Part shown: in pieces, positions 15,706 to 23,274 of the stretch
Layout of the letters: every line of letters begins with the position of its first letter
How positions within the stretch are numbered: the first letter of the stretch is position 1
DNA from: Dehalococcoidia bacterium
GTDB taxonomy: Bacteria; Chloroflexota; Dehalococcoidia; Lucifugimonadales; UBA3495
DNA: 64,000 nucleotides
Reading direction: 5' to 3'
NCBI GenBank assembly: GCA_022827095.1
Contig: JAJDTP010000035.1
Location: 62,001-126,000, forward strand
The notes under the pieces: model-generated
Seen by the model: only the letters and a program-made list of their open reading frames with translations
Told to the model about the DNA's origin: nothing
Databases searched by the model: none
Translations under genes and position numbers: made by a program

Positions 15706-16446
15706 CTAACCCTTGAGATGCTGCGCGAAAAACTCCACCGTGCGCGGCCACGATTCCACGGCCGCTCCCTCGTGATACCTGCCGCCGGACGGATTCATGA
15801 AGGCATGGTCAGCGCCGGCGTAGGTGTAGAACCGGTGTGCCTTGCCCAGGCGGTCCAGTTCAGCGTCGAGTTTGCGCATGTCGTCCTGCGACGGGTTGGC
15901 GTCGATCTCACCGAAGTGGAAGAGCATGGGGCAGTCGATGTTGCTGGCCAGATCAAAAGGCGGGGTTTCTCCGTCGCCCCATGTGATCATCAGATTGCCG
16001 CCGTAATATGGAACCACTGCCTTGTAGTTCGGATTGGTAGCGGCGGCCAGCCACGCCACGCGCCCACCCATGCAGAAGCCGGTCACGCCGATGCGGTCGC
16101 TTTGTATCGCGTCATGGTTCAAAAGCCAGTCGACCGTAGCGTTCATGTCGGCGACGATGCCGGGATCGCTGAGCAGGGTTGCCGGACTGGGACGCGGCCC
16201 CCCGGCGGCAGAGGCGGCAATGGCTTCTTCGCTGTGCCGGTGATACAGGTTGGGCGCAACCGCTGCGTATCCGTCCGCCGCCAGTCGGTCGCAGATGTCC
16301 TGTATAAACGCATCCACACCCGTGGCGTGCTGAGCCACCACCACCGCCGGATACGGGGCGGAATAACCGGCGCTGCTGGAGGGCACTGCCGCGTACATAT
16401 CCATCTCCTGCCCATCTACGTTGATCTTTTCCCAAAAACTAGCCAC
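15706..16446 (-). CDS. Dienelactone hydrolase family protein (copy 2)
   Basis: The 246-residue product starts at GTG 16446 with AGAGG upstream. It reads MASFWEKINVDGQEMDMY and keeps the Cys nucleophile (GVTGFCMGGRVAW), Asp (FGEIDANPSQDDM) and His (GADHAFMNPSGG). Most of the chain aligns with copy 1 (14015-14740), with a short insertion around AIAASAAGGPRPSPAT. It is the first gene of the DLH-MBL-DLH group. Confidence 0.9.
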   Translation of the reverse strand: MASFWEKINVDGQEMDMYAAVPSSSAGYSAPYPAVVVAQHATGVDAFIQDICDRLAADGYAAVAPNLYHRHSEEAIAASAAGGPRPSPATLLSDPGIVADMNATVDWLLNHDAIQSDRIGVTGFCMGGRVAWLAAATNPNYKAVVPYYGGNLMITWGDGETPPFDLASNIDCPMLFHFGEIDANPSQDDMRKLDAELDRLGKAHRFYTYAGADHAFMNPSGGRYHEGAAVESWPRTVEFFAQHLKG

Positions 16447-16473
16447 TTTGACCTCTCTGTTGTCGAATGAGTT

Positions 16474-16716
16474 TTACGCCTTCGATTTGTCATCAAGTCT
16501 TGAAGAACAGGCATTTTGCCGGGAGCGGTCATCCCACGCTACCTTGAACAGCCAGTTCAACATCGATGCTAAAGCCAGAAGTGTCAGGGCAACGCCCAGC
16601 GCTGACAACGCGGGGATACCCCGTATTTCCAGTACGACCTGAAGCATCAGGTCTGCGAACCACAGCCACGCCCCGGCAAATACCAGAGTAAACCAGGCAA
16701 AACGCAAGTTTCTCAT
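16474..16716 (-). CDS. Small membrane protein (80 residues)
   Basis: Two hydrophobic stretches (WFTLVFAGAWLWFADLMLQV and ALGVALTLLALASMLNWLF) and a charged, Cys-containing tail are seen. No family is recognised. The start lies 6 bases after the stop of the 56-residue gene at 16723-16893, so the pair forms a two-gene unit. Confidence 0.55.
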   Translation of the reverse strand: MRNLRFAWFTLVFAGAWLWFADLMLQVVLEIRGIPALSALGVALTLLALASMLNWLFKVAWDDRSRQNACSSRLDDKSKA

Positions 16717-16722
16717 CTCGGA

Positions 16723-16893
16723 TCAGTCCGTAAAAACGCGCACTATCCAGAATGTCGTGCCGAAACCCAACAAGGCGCCAAAGCTCGAAACCAACAGAGC
16801 TCGATCTAACCCATCTTCCCAAACCGCTCCGAAAGTCGCGCCGAAAACCGCGAACGCCACGAAGATGGCGGCAATCAAAGTCAATGGTTTCAT
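16723..16893 (-). CDS. Very small membrane protein (56 residues)
   Basis: The ATG at 16893 has AGGAGG upstream. The product opens MKPLTLIAAIFVAFAVFGAT and has a second hydrophobic run LLVSSFGALLGFGTTFWIV before the tail RVFTD. Two membrane helices with an acidic link (WEDGLDR) are likely. The strong ribosome-binding site and tight spacing to the next small membrane gene support it as real. Function unknown. Confidence 0.6.
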   Translation of the reverse strand: MKPLTLIAAIFVAFAVFGATFGAVWEDGLDRALLVSSFGALLGFGTTFWIVRVFTD

Positions 16894-16932
16894 GATCCGC
16901 CTCCTGCGTACATCGCGGAAAACTCCACGCTG

Positions 16933-18267
16933 TTACACCAATCCCTCTTCCCGCACCTCTGCCAGAGTTGCCTCGAACGCAGCGAGGGTGGCGTCGATGT
17001 CCGCCTCGGAGTGGGTTGCGGACACCAGGAACGCGTCCCGGCCCATGATGTCGATGCCGTGGTTTTGGAGGCCGCGCTTGATTCCGGTTACCGCCGGCGT
17101 GGCGGCGGCTCGCTTGATCTGCCGGTCAACCTCCGGCCCGAATTCGTTATCGAAGTCGCCCTCCGCCAGCGTGAAGTGGATCATGGATGCGATGCCGTAG
17201 GCGTGTCCGCCTACCTCCATGCGGGTGAACACTTCGTTGAGGCCCGCCTTGAGCCGGGCTGCCATGGCGTCGGCCTGCTCGTTCAACGGCTCGGCGGCGA
17301 TGAGTTCCAGGCAGGTGGCTCCCGCCACCGCCGACAGGGGATTTCCGTTGAACGTACCAGGGTGGTAAACGCGCTCGGTATTGTCCCATTCAGGGTCGCC
17401 ACGTTGGGCGATCATGTCCACGATATTGGCTCTGCCGCCCACGGCGCCGCCGGGAAGGGCTCCCGCCACGATCTTGGCCATCGTCGTCAGATCGGGGGTG
17501 ATCCCGTAACGGACCTGGGCGCCGCCGGGCGATGCGCGGAATCCGGTCACCACCTCGTCGAAAATCAGGATCACGCCGTGCTGATCGCAAAGTTGTCGGA
17601 GGCCGGCCAGGTATTGCGGCACGTTGAAAGGAAGCTGACCGTAGTGCGCCCCGGTGGGCTCCAGGATGATTGCGGCGATGTCGCTGTCACGCTCCATGGC
17701 TTGCTGCACCGCGTTCAGGTTCCCGGCCGGCACAATGATCATGCTTCCCCAGGACTCCGCAGGAATCCCGGGGGCCGGACGATCGGAGCCGGCCATGGCG
17801 TAGTCATGCCAACCGTGGAAATGGTCCTGCAGTTTGATGACCTTGTTGCGCCCGGTGTAAGCGCGCGCCAGACGCATCGCCATCAATGTCGCTTCGGTGC
17901 CGCTGCTGTGGAAGCGAACCCTTTCCACGGCCGGCATCAGGTTCATTATCGCCCGGGCCCAGCGCAGTTCCTCATCGGTGCACGCTCCGAGGTGGGTGCC
18001 CCGACGGATCTGCTCCGACACGGCATCCGCGATGGCGGGATGAGAGTGTCCCAGCAACAGTGCGCCATGGCCGGACACGTAGTCGATGTACTCGTTGCCG
18101 TCCACGTCCCACTTTCGTGGCCCCTGTCCGTGGGTGATATAAAGAGGAAAGGGTTCGGCGTAACGATTGTCGTGCGTCACTCCTCCCGGGAATATCCCCA
18201 CTGCGTCACGATAACGTTCGGCGGAGCCGGCGTGGTTTGCGATGTACTGTTCCAGGATGGTGGGCAT
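16933..18267 (-). CDS. Class III aminotransferase, glutamate-1-semialdehyde aminomutase-like
   Basis: The 444-residue product starts at ATG 18267 (MPTILEQYIANHAG; GGAGA upstream), near HemL length. It has GHGALLLGHSHP, FHSSGTEATLMAMRLAR, FHGWHDYAM, LIFDEVVTGFR (PLP Asp) and TTMAKIVAGALPGGAVGGR with the PLP Lys, then YHPGTFNGNPLS. These are class III aminotransferase hallmarks of the GSA-aminomutase branch. No other heme genes are nearby, so it may be a related transaminase rather than HemL itself. Confidence 0.85.
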   Translation of the reverse strand: MPTILEQYIANHAGSAERYRDAVGIFPGGVTHDNRYAEPFPLYITHGQGPRKWDVDGNEYIDYVSGHGALLLGHSHPAIADAVSEQIRRGTHLGACTDEELRWARAIMNLMPAVERVRFHSSGTEATLMAMRLARAYTGRNKVIKLQDHFHGWHDYAMAGSDRPAPGIPAESWGSMIIVPAGNLNAVQQAMERDSDIAAIILEPTGAHYGQLPFNVPQYLAGLRQLCDQHGVILIFDEVVTGFRASPGGAQVRYGITPDLTTMAKIVAGALPGGAVGGRANIVDMIAQRGDPEWDNTERVYHPGTFNGNPLSAVAGATCLELIAAEPLNEQADAMAARLKAGLNEVFTRMEVGGHAYGIASMIHFTLAEGDFDNEFGPEVDRQIKRAAATPAVTGIKRGLQNHGIDIMGRDAFLVSATHSEADIDATLAAFEATLAEVREEGLV

Positions 18268-18431
18268 TTTCCGTCTCCACATTTGCAATTCATAAGATGA
18301 AACCAGCCAGACGTTGGGAGAACGTCACCCACCGGCCTCGATTGGTCTTTCGAGCCGAAACTCCGGCAGGCGCGTCGGCATCTACTGCTCAGACCCAAGC
18401 CCATTGTAGCACCGGAGTGTGGTTCACACAG

Positions 18432-19766
18432 TTATCGGGCCGGTGTCTCCGTATCCTCGGCCATCAACTCGGGAGGTCGTTTGATGAACAGGAAGCACGC
18501 GCCGGCCAGGAAGGCGCAGATCGCTCCCGGGATTATCGCGTAGTCGTAGTGCCCGAAACGGTCTGCCACCCACCCGGCGTACACGGGTGACGCCACCAGG
18601 GCCCAGGCGTATGCGAAGGTGATGTACCCTCGCAGCGTGGCAAACCTGGTGCGGCCATAGTACTCACCCAGCGCGGCCCACACGATCACACCCGCACCGT
18701 CCATCATGCCCTCGCACACGATGAACGCCACCACCAGCGTGATACCCACTGCCGTCTGCCAGTCCCCCAACCACAGGCAGAGGTACCCGATCCCTTCCAC
18801 TGTCAGACTCAGGAACATGATGGTTTTCTTGGATACCCGGTCTCCCAGGTAGCCCATTACCAGCCGCGATACGAAGTTGATGGCGGACATCGCGCCGATA
18901 AGGTTCGCCGCCATCTGGGTGCTCATGCCCTTGTCTTCAACCATAATCGGGAAAAGGCTGATCAGGATGCCCAGGGTCGCCATCTGCCGCAGTCCGGCGC
19001 CGACGAGCAAGAGCCAGTAGGCCTGGGTTCGCAGGGCCTCGCGCACCGTGTAGTCCCGCGTTTCGCGCCGGGCAGCGGCCGACCCGGGACGGGCGGGAGG
19101 CGGCCTGGTGGCGCCATCCGGCAACAGTCCCATGTCCTCGGGGCGATTTCTGAACCAGAAGCACAAGGGCAGCAGGATAACCGCGTAAAATGCCCCCGAA
19201 GCGATGAGGCCCCAGCGCAGTCCAGCCCGGTCGATCAGAAGGTTCATCGTCGGTATCAACGCCAGGCCGCCCAACGACGCCACCGCGGCCAGTATGGATA
19301 TCGCCAGCGCTCGACGGCGGTGGAACCATTGGTTCAGGCCGGCGAAGCAGGCGTGCTGGAAACCCATGCTGTTTCCCAGCGAAACCAAGCCCAGATAGAT
19401 GAGCGCGAAGCCCCAGAACCCGGGCAGCCAGAAGGCCATGATCAGGTAGCCGACGACGGTGATTACCAATGACGGCACCAGCACCTTGCGGTTCCCGAAT
19501 TTGTCGATGAGCCACCCCGCCAACGGGCCTTCCAGACCTCCCTCGGCGCGCGCTATCGAAAACACCAGGTTTGTTTGCGCCTGGGTAATGCCCAGTTGCT
19601 CGCGGATTGGCAGCACCAGCACGCCGAACCCGCGAAAGAATATCCCGCTGGCGAAGAAACTCATCACCGAGGTGACGACGACCATCCACCAGCCGTAATA
19701 GATGCGGCCACCGGAAGACACCCCTCCCGTGGGCGCTGCGCCCGCTCGTTCCTCTGTCCTAGCCAC
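18432..19766 (-). CDS. MFS transporter (oxalate/formate antiporter-like)
   Basis: The 444-residue protein has about twelve hydrophobic segments beginning YYGWWMVVVTSVMSFFASGI and FGVLVLPIREQLGITQAQ. It carries the MFS loop motif GPLAGWLIDKFGNRKVL, and in the second half MGYLGDRVSKKTIMF. The layout is that of the OFA/monocarboxylate-type MFS group. The start is GTG at 19766. The substrate is unknown. It is divergent from the SMP-30 gene at 19975. Confidence 0.87.
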   Translation of the reverse strand: MARTEERAGAAPTGGVSSGGRIYYGWWMVVVTSVMSFFASGIFFRGFGVLVLPIREQLGITQAQTNLVFSIARAEGGLEGPLAGWLIDKFGNRKVLVPSLVITVVGYLIMAFWLPGFWGFALIYLGLVSLGNSMGFQHACFAGLNQWFHRRRALAISILAAVASLGGLALIPTMNLLIDRAGLRWGLIASGAFYAVILLPLCFWFRNRPEDMGLLPDGATRPPPARPGSAAARRETRDYTVREALRTQAYWLLLVGAGLRQMATLGILISLFPIMVEDKGMSTQMAANLIGAMSAINFVSRLVMGYLGDRVSKKTIMFLSLTVEGIGYLCLWLGDWQTAVGITLVVAFIVCEGMMDGAGVIVWAALGEYYGRTRFATLRGYITFAYAWALVASPVYAGWVADRFGHYDYAIIPGAICAFLAGACFLFIKRPPELMAEDTETPAR

Positions 19767-19794
19767 TAGCTCGACCGTCGACTCGCATCAAATT

Positions 19795-19831
19795 CACCCG
19801 GCCTGCCCGCCGACGGCGGATAGGCCGGGTG
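19795..19831. repeat. Inverted repeat in the divergent intergenic region
   Basis: CACCCGGCCT (19795-19804) and AGGCCGGGTG (19822-19831) are exact 10-base inverted repeats around a 17-base centre. It lies between the MFS and SMP-30 starts, so it is not a terminator for either; it may be an operator or a REP-like repeat. Confidence 0.4.
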
Positions 19832-19930
19832 CAAACACAACGCGGGCCAGTGTACTCCCTGGCCCGGTTCAGGGCAACGCGAAAGAGAATGCGACGGGGC
19901 TTGCAAAGTAACGCGCAGCGTACCAGCCGT

Positions 19931-19939
19931 TGCTATAAT
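19931..19939 (+). promoter_or_regulatory. Extended -10 promoter (TGCTATAAT)
   Basis: TGC-TATAAT lies 36 bases before the ATG at 19975. No -35 is seen at normal spacing. The element equals those at 1133-1141 and 10461-10469. Confidence 0.6.
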
Positions 19940-19974
19940 CGGCCGCAATTCACTCGCATGATTGGAGGCTAACG

Positions 19975-20877
19975 ATGGCTGAGGATTTGTCCGGGCTGCT
20001 TGCCGAAACCGAACTCACACTGCTCGACGAGGATCAGGTTCGCACCGAGGGACCGCTGTGGCACCCGGGCGGCTACCTCACCTTTGTGGATCTTCAACGA
20101 GAGCAGTTGCTCAAGTGGGACCCGCAAACGCGCGAGACCACGGTGGTTCGCGAGAACACCGGCGAGGGCAACGGCTGCACTTTGGACCGACAGGGGAACC
20201 TCTTGATGTGTGAAGGCGCCGATCACCGGTGCGTCACGCGCATGGACGCGGACGGCAACGTCAGCTCCATCGCCGACCGTTGGGACGGCAAACGATTCAA
20301 CAAACCCAACGACGTCATCTGCCGGACCGACGGGACCATCTATTTCACTGACCCGCACCTTCGCTTCCCGGAGGAACTGCGCGAGATCCCGTTCGCCGGC
20401 GTGTACCGTATAGATCCGGCGGGTAGCGTTCACCTGGCAACCGACGAGTGCGAGTATTCGAACGGTCTTGCACTGTCCCCCGATGAATCGGTGCTGTACG
20501 TCGCCATCAGCCGGGCGGAACCGGCGGACTTCGACCGCGAGGAGAATGGGGAATTTTGCCCGAACCGGCGTATCCGAGCCTTCGATGTCGCCGCCGACGG
20601 GACATTGAGCGGCAATCGGATCCTTATAGAAATGGGGTCAGACGCCCCGGGCGTCCCCGATGGCATGAAAGTGGATATCGACGGCCGGGTCTGGTGTACC
20701 GGCTCGGGCGGAGTGTGGATCGTTTCGCCTGAGGGAGAGCGCCTGGGCGTCCTTGAGACCCCTGAAGTTACGCGCAATATCTGCTTTGGCGGAGACGACA
20801 TGCGCACGCTGTTCCTGACCTCGGGTCAGTCGCTTTACAGTATCCGCGTGCAAACGACCGGAATCGGTGCATTCTGA
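19975..20877 (+). CDS. SMP-30/gluconolactonase/LRE family propeller protein
   Basis: The 300-residue protein starts after TTGGAGG. It has TEGPLWHPGGYLTFVDLQ (metal Glu), NGCTLDRQGNLLMCEGADHR, KRFNKPNDVICRTDGTIYFT (metal Asn), YSNGLALSPDESVLYVA (metal Asn) and GVPDGMKVDIDGRVWCTGSG (metal Asp), the ordered calcium-site motifs of SMP-30 gluconolactonases. It probably hydrolyses a sugar lactone. It stands alone downstream of its own promoter. Confidence 0.9.
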   Translation: MAEDLSGLLAETELTLLDEDQVRTEGPLWHPGGYLTFVDLQREQLLKWDPQTRETTVVRENTGEGNGCTLDRQGNLLMCEGADHRCVTRMDADGNVSSIADRWDGKRFNKPNDVICRTDGTIYFTDPHLRFPEELREIPFAGVYRIDPAGSVHLATDECEYSNGLALSPDESVLYVAISRAEPADFDREENGEFCPNRRIRAFDVAADGTLSGNRILIEMGSDAPGVPDGMKVDIDGRVWCTGSGGVWIVSPEGERLGVLETPEVTRNICFGGDDMRTLFLTSGQSLYSIRVQTTGIGAF

Positions 20878-20919
20878 TCGGGAGCCGTGAGCGATGGAAA
20901 GCGCTACACCGGTCCCGCC

Positions 20920-21476
20920 ATGCGGACGGTAGACCTCGCATCACTCGGACCCGAAGGAATAAACCAGGCAGCCGCCCTGTTGGTCGAGGGTTTCGCCGAG
21001 CATTAGCCGAACGCGTGGCCGGATCACCCGTCTGCGGCGAGCACTGTTCGGAAGTGTCTCGGCAGGAGTCGCCTCTGCCGCGCCGCCGTCGACCAGCATG
21101 ATAACGTGCTTGGGTGGTCGGCCGCCGAGCCCATTTATCAGGGGAATGTTTGGGAGCTCAACGTCCGGTCGTTCGACCAGACCGTCAGCGTCAGGGGATC
21201 GGCAGCGCGCTTCTAGCCGACTTGGAACCGCGGGTCCAGGCTCGAGGTGGTCTCACGATCTGGCTGGGCTCCGACGACGAGAATGGTATGACGTCTTTAG
21301 CCGGAGTTGAACTCTACCCCGACCCCCTGTGGCATTTGGCGCGCATCGCCAATTTCAAGGGCCATCCGTACGAGTTCTACCGCAAGATGGGATTTGCCAT
21401 CGTCGGTGTTCTCCCGGATGCCAACGGCCGCGGCAAGCCGGATATCTTCCTCGCCAAATCGGTGGCGCCGCGCTGA
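20920..21476 (+). pseudogene. Broken GNAT acetyltransferase, AAC(6')-like
   Basis: From the ATG at 20920 the frame reads MRTVDLASLGPEGINQAA...VEGFAEH, then an in-frame TAG (21004-21006) where relatives have Trp, then PNAWPDHP and later GNVWELNV. After that the reading shifts frame into VVRPDRQRQGIGSALLADLE, the acetyl-CoA-binding motif, and continues to HPYEFYRKMGFAIVGVLPDA and KPDIFLAKSV at 21476. One nonsense codon and one frameshift break an otherwise complete GNAT fold, so this is a pseudogene unless the sequence is wrong at two places. Confidence 0.8.
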
Positions 21477-21549
21477 TCGACGGCAAATTGTGGTAAAACA
21501 AGACTGAACCCAAGGGATTGGCACACGCAATGATGATGAGGAGGCTCAA

Positions 21550-22470
21550 ATGACCACCGCCACCAATGTCGTCGGCAACGGCGCACACACTTATGAATTC
21601 GATCGCAACTGGGCTCAGACGCCCGAAGGCATTCCAATGCCGGCTGCTGCGGTTTTCGGTGACGACGAGGACCGAGTCTATTGCTTCAACCGCAACCCCG
21701 ACCACCCCATCATGGTTTTCGACAAGGACGGCAAGTTCATCAAGTCCTGGGGCGCCGGAATGTTCGAGTTTCCCCACGCAATCATTATCGACCAGTGGGG
21801 TTACGTCTGGCTGGTTGACCGCAATATGGGTCAGATTTTCAAGCTCACCAAGGATGGCGAGTTGGTAATGACCCTGGGCGAATACGGATACCGTTCCGAC
21901 ACTGGAGCCGACAACACCGCTTTCGATTCAAACTCGTGGCACCAGGTGGTACGCGGCGCAGACCCGTTCAACATGCCGGCCGGCATCGCGTTGAACGACG
22001 ATGGCGAGATCTACATCGCCGATGGTTACGCGAACGCACGGGTGCACAAGTTCACTCCCACCGGTGAGCATATCTTCTCGTGGGGCGAACCGGGTTCCGG
22101 CCCGGGCCAGTTCAACTTGCCGCATGGCGCCTGGATCAACCGCCAGGGCAATCTGCTGATCGCCGATCGCGAAAACGATCGCGTCCAGGTCTTCAACCAG
22201 GACGGCACGCACATTACTGACTGGCCCAGCAAACTGATTGGCCCCGCCGTCATCTGCATCGACGACGATGGTGTGGCTTACGTGGCGGAACACAATGGCG
22301 GGATGCTGAGTATCCTGGATGCGAATGGAGAGCGGTTGGCCCAGTGGGGCGACCTCACCCACCGCAGCTGCCATGGGGTTTGGGTCGACAGCCAAAAAGA
22401 TCTGTACGTGGTTGAACCCTACGAGGGAAGCACTGGCCGCACCGTGGTGAAGTACACTCGCAAGGGTTAG
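21550..22470 (+). CDS. NHL-repeat beta-propeller protein (peptidyl-amidating-lyase-like)
   Basis: The 306-residue protein starts after GAGGAGG. Propeller repeats include YCFNRNPDHPIMVFDKDG, YVWLVDRNMGQIFKL, IYIADGYANARVHKFTPTGE, LLIADRENDRVQVFNQDG and DLYVVEPYEG. This matches the NHL propellers annotated as peptidyl-alpha-hydroxyglycine alpha-amidating lyase-like in many bacteria; the true substrate is unknown. A strong terminator follows at 22492-22526. Confidence 0.87.
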   Translation: MTTATNVVGNGAHTYEFDRNWAQTPEGIPMPAAAVFGDDEDRVYCFNRNPDHPIMVFDKDGKFIKSWGAGMFEFPHAIIIDQWGYVWLVDRNMGQIFKLTKDGELVMTLGEYGYRSDTGADNTAFDSNSWHQVVRGADPFNMPAGIALNDDGEIYIADGYANARVHKFTPTGEHIFSWGEPGSGPGQFNLPHGAWINRQGNLLIADRENDRVQVFNQDGTHITDWPSKLIGPAVICIDDDGVAYVAEHNGGMLSILDANGERLAQWGDLTHRSCHGVWVDSQKDLYVVEPYEGSTGRTVVKYTRKG

Positions 22471-22491
22471 GTTTCGCGCTGCGCACCTTAC

Positions 22492-22526
22492 AAGGGGGTG
22501 GCTGCATAACCACCCCTTTATCTTTT
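22492..22526 (+). terminator. Rho-independent terminator after the NHL gene
   Basis: AAGGGGGTGG and CCACCCCTTT form a 10-bp stem (one G-U pair) around an 8-base loop, followed by ATCTTTT. It lies 21 bases after the stop codon at 22470. Confidence 0.8.
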
Positions 22527-22569
22527 GGTGCGAATTCCGTTCAGCACATTTTTTTGTTTCGCAACGATA

Positions 22570-22600
22570 TTGAACAATTCGCACAATATCTGATTATAAT
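22570..22600 (+). promoter_or_regulatory. Sigma-70-type promoter
   Basis: TTGAAC (22570-22575) and TATAAT (22595-22600) are separated by 19 bases, slightly long. It precedes the gene at 22724. The remainder of the gap 22527-22723 shows no other signal. Confidence 0.5.
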
Positions 22601-22723
22601 GTGCAGCCGAACGTGCACCCGGTCCCGTTGCGGCTTTGCGCTGCTTTAATGACGATCAGGATTGCGCGTGCATAATAACTTCGCAGATTTGACTCCCAGC
22701 ACTGATTTAGAGGATGTACAGCA

Positions 22724-23170
22724 ATGGCAACCGTCACGCTCAACATCTCCGGCGACAGCCAAGAGGTAATTTCAGTCATCCGTTCCCTGGCAAAGCAACA
22801 CGAGGGGTCTCACGCTCAGGTCGCAACGGAGTCTCCGATGGTGACCGACGGCGCGGCCATAACCAGCGTGGACACCGGGCCACGAGGAAACGCGTGGACC
22901 ACCAGCACGGCGCGAGACACTCGGAACAACGTGTCCGCTGACGCACAGCGGTTGTTGGACGCACTGGTGCGCGCCCCCGACCATCAGATGCACATCGATG
23001 AAATCTACAGCCAGCTCGAGCTGGACCGTTACGGCTTGATTGGTGCGCGGCGGTCCATCTCCGCTGCCCTCCGACGCAACGCGGCGACGGCCGACGCTAC
23101 CCTGCTTACCACCAGGGACCGGCGCGTTACCCTGAGCAGCGAATATGCGGACGCGATCTCAGTGGGGTAG
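22724..23170 (+). CDS. Hypothetical protein with C-terminal winged-helix-like segment
   Basis: The 148-residue protein begins MATVTLNISGDSQEVISVIR, a ferredoxin-like strand-helix start, followed by a Ser/Thr-rich linker. The C-terminal part NNVSADAQRLLDALVRAPDH, IYSQLELDRYGLIGARRSIS looks like a helix-turn-helix or winged-helix domain. No family is recognised. GAGG precedes the ATG. Its layout recalls the gene at 9926-10387. Confidence 0.55.
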   Translation: MATVTLNISGDSQEVISVIRSLAKQHEGSHAQVATESPMVTDGAAITSVDTGPRGNAWTTSTARDTRNNVSADAQRLLDALVRAPDHQMHIDEIYSQLELDRYGLIGARRSISAALRRNAATADATLLTTRDRRVTLSSEYADAISVG

Positions 23171-23274
23171 GGTACCGGTGCATCGGTTAACCGACGGCTC
23201 TCCCAGTAGCTACGTGGGGACACGTCCTGCGCCGCGTGGCATCGCGACCGGCAGAGATCAGGGTCGCCGCAGGA

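Noticed and set aside
16933-18267. Assignment as hemL of tetrapyrrole synthesis
   Set aside because: The family match is good, but there are no heme genes nearby and several residues differ from canonical HemL motifs, so only the family is given.
21004-21006. TAG in the GNAT gene as pyrrolysine or other recoding
   Set aside because: A second frameshift breaks the same gene and relatives have Trp here, so loss is the simpler reading.
23184-23195. Palindrome TCGGTTAACCGA between convergent genes
   Set aside because: It is short, has no T-tract and lacks a clear partner; it is too weak to call a terminator or site.
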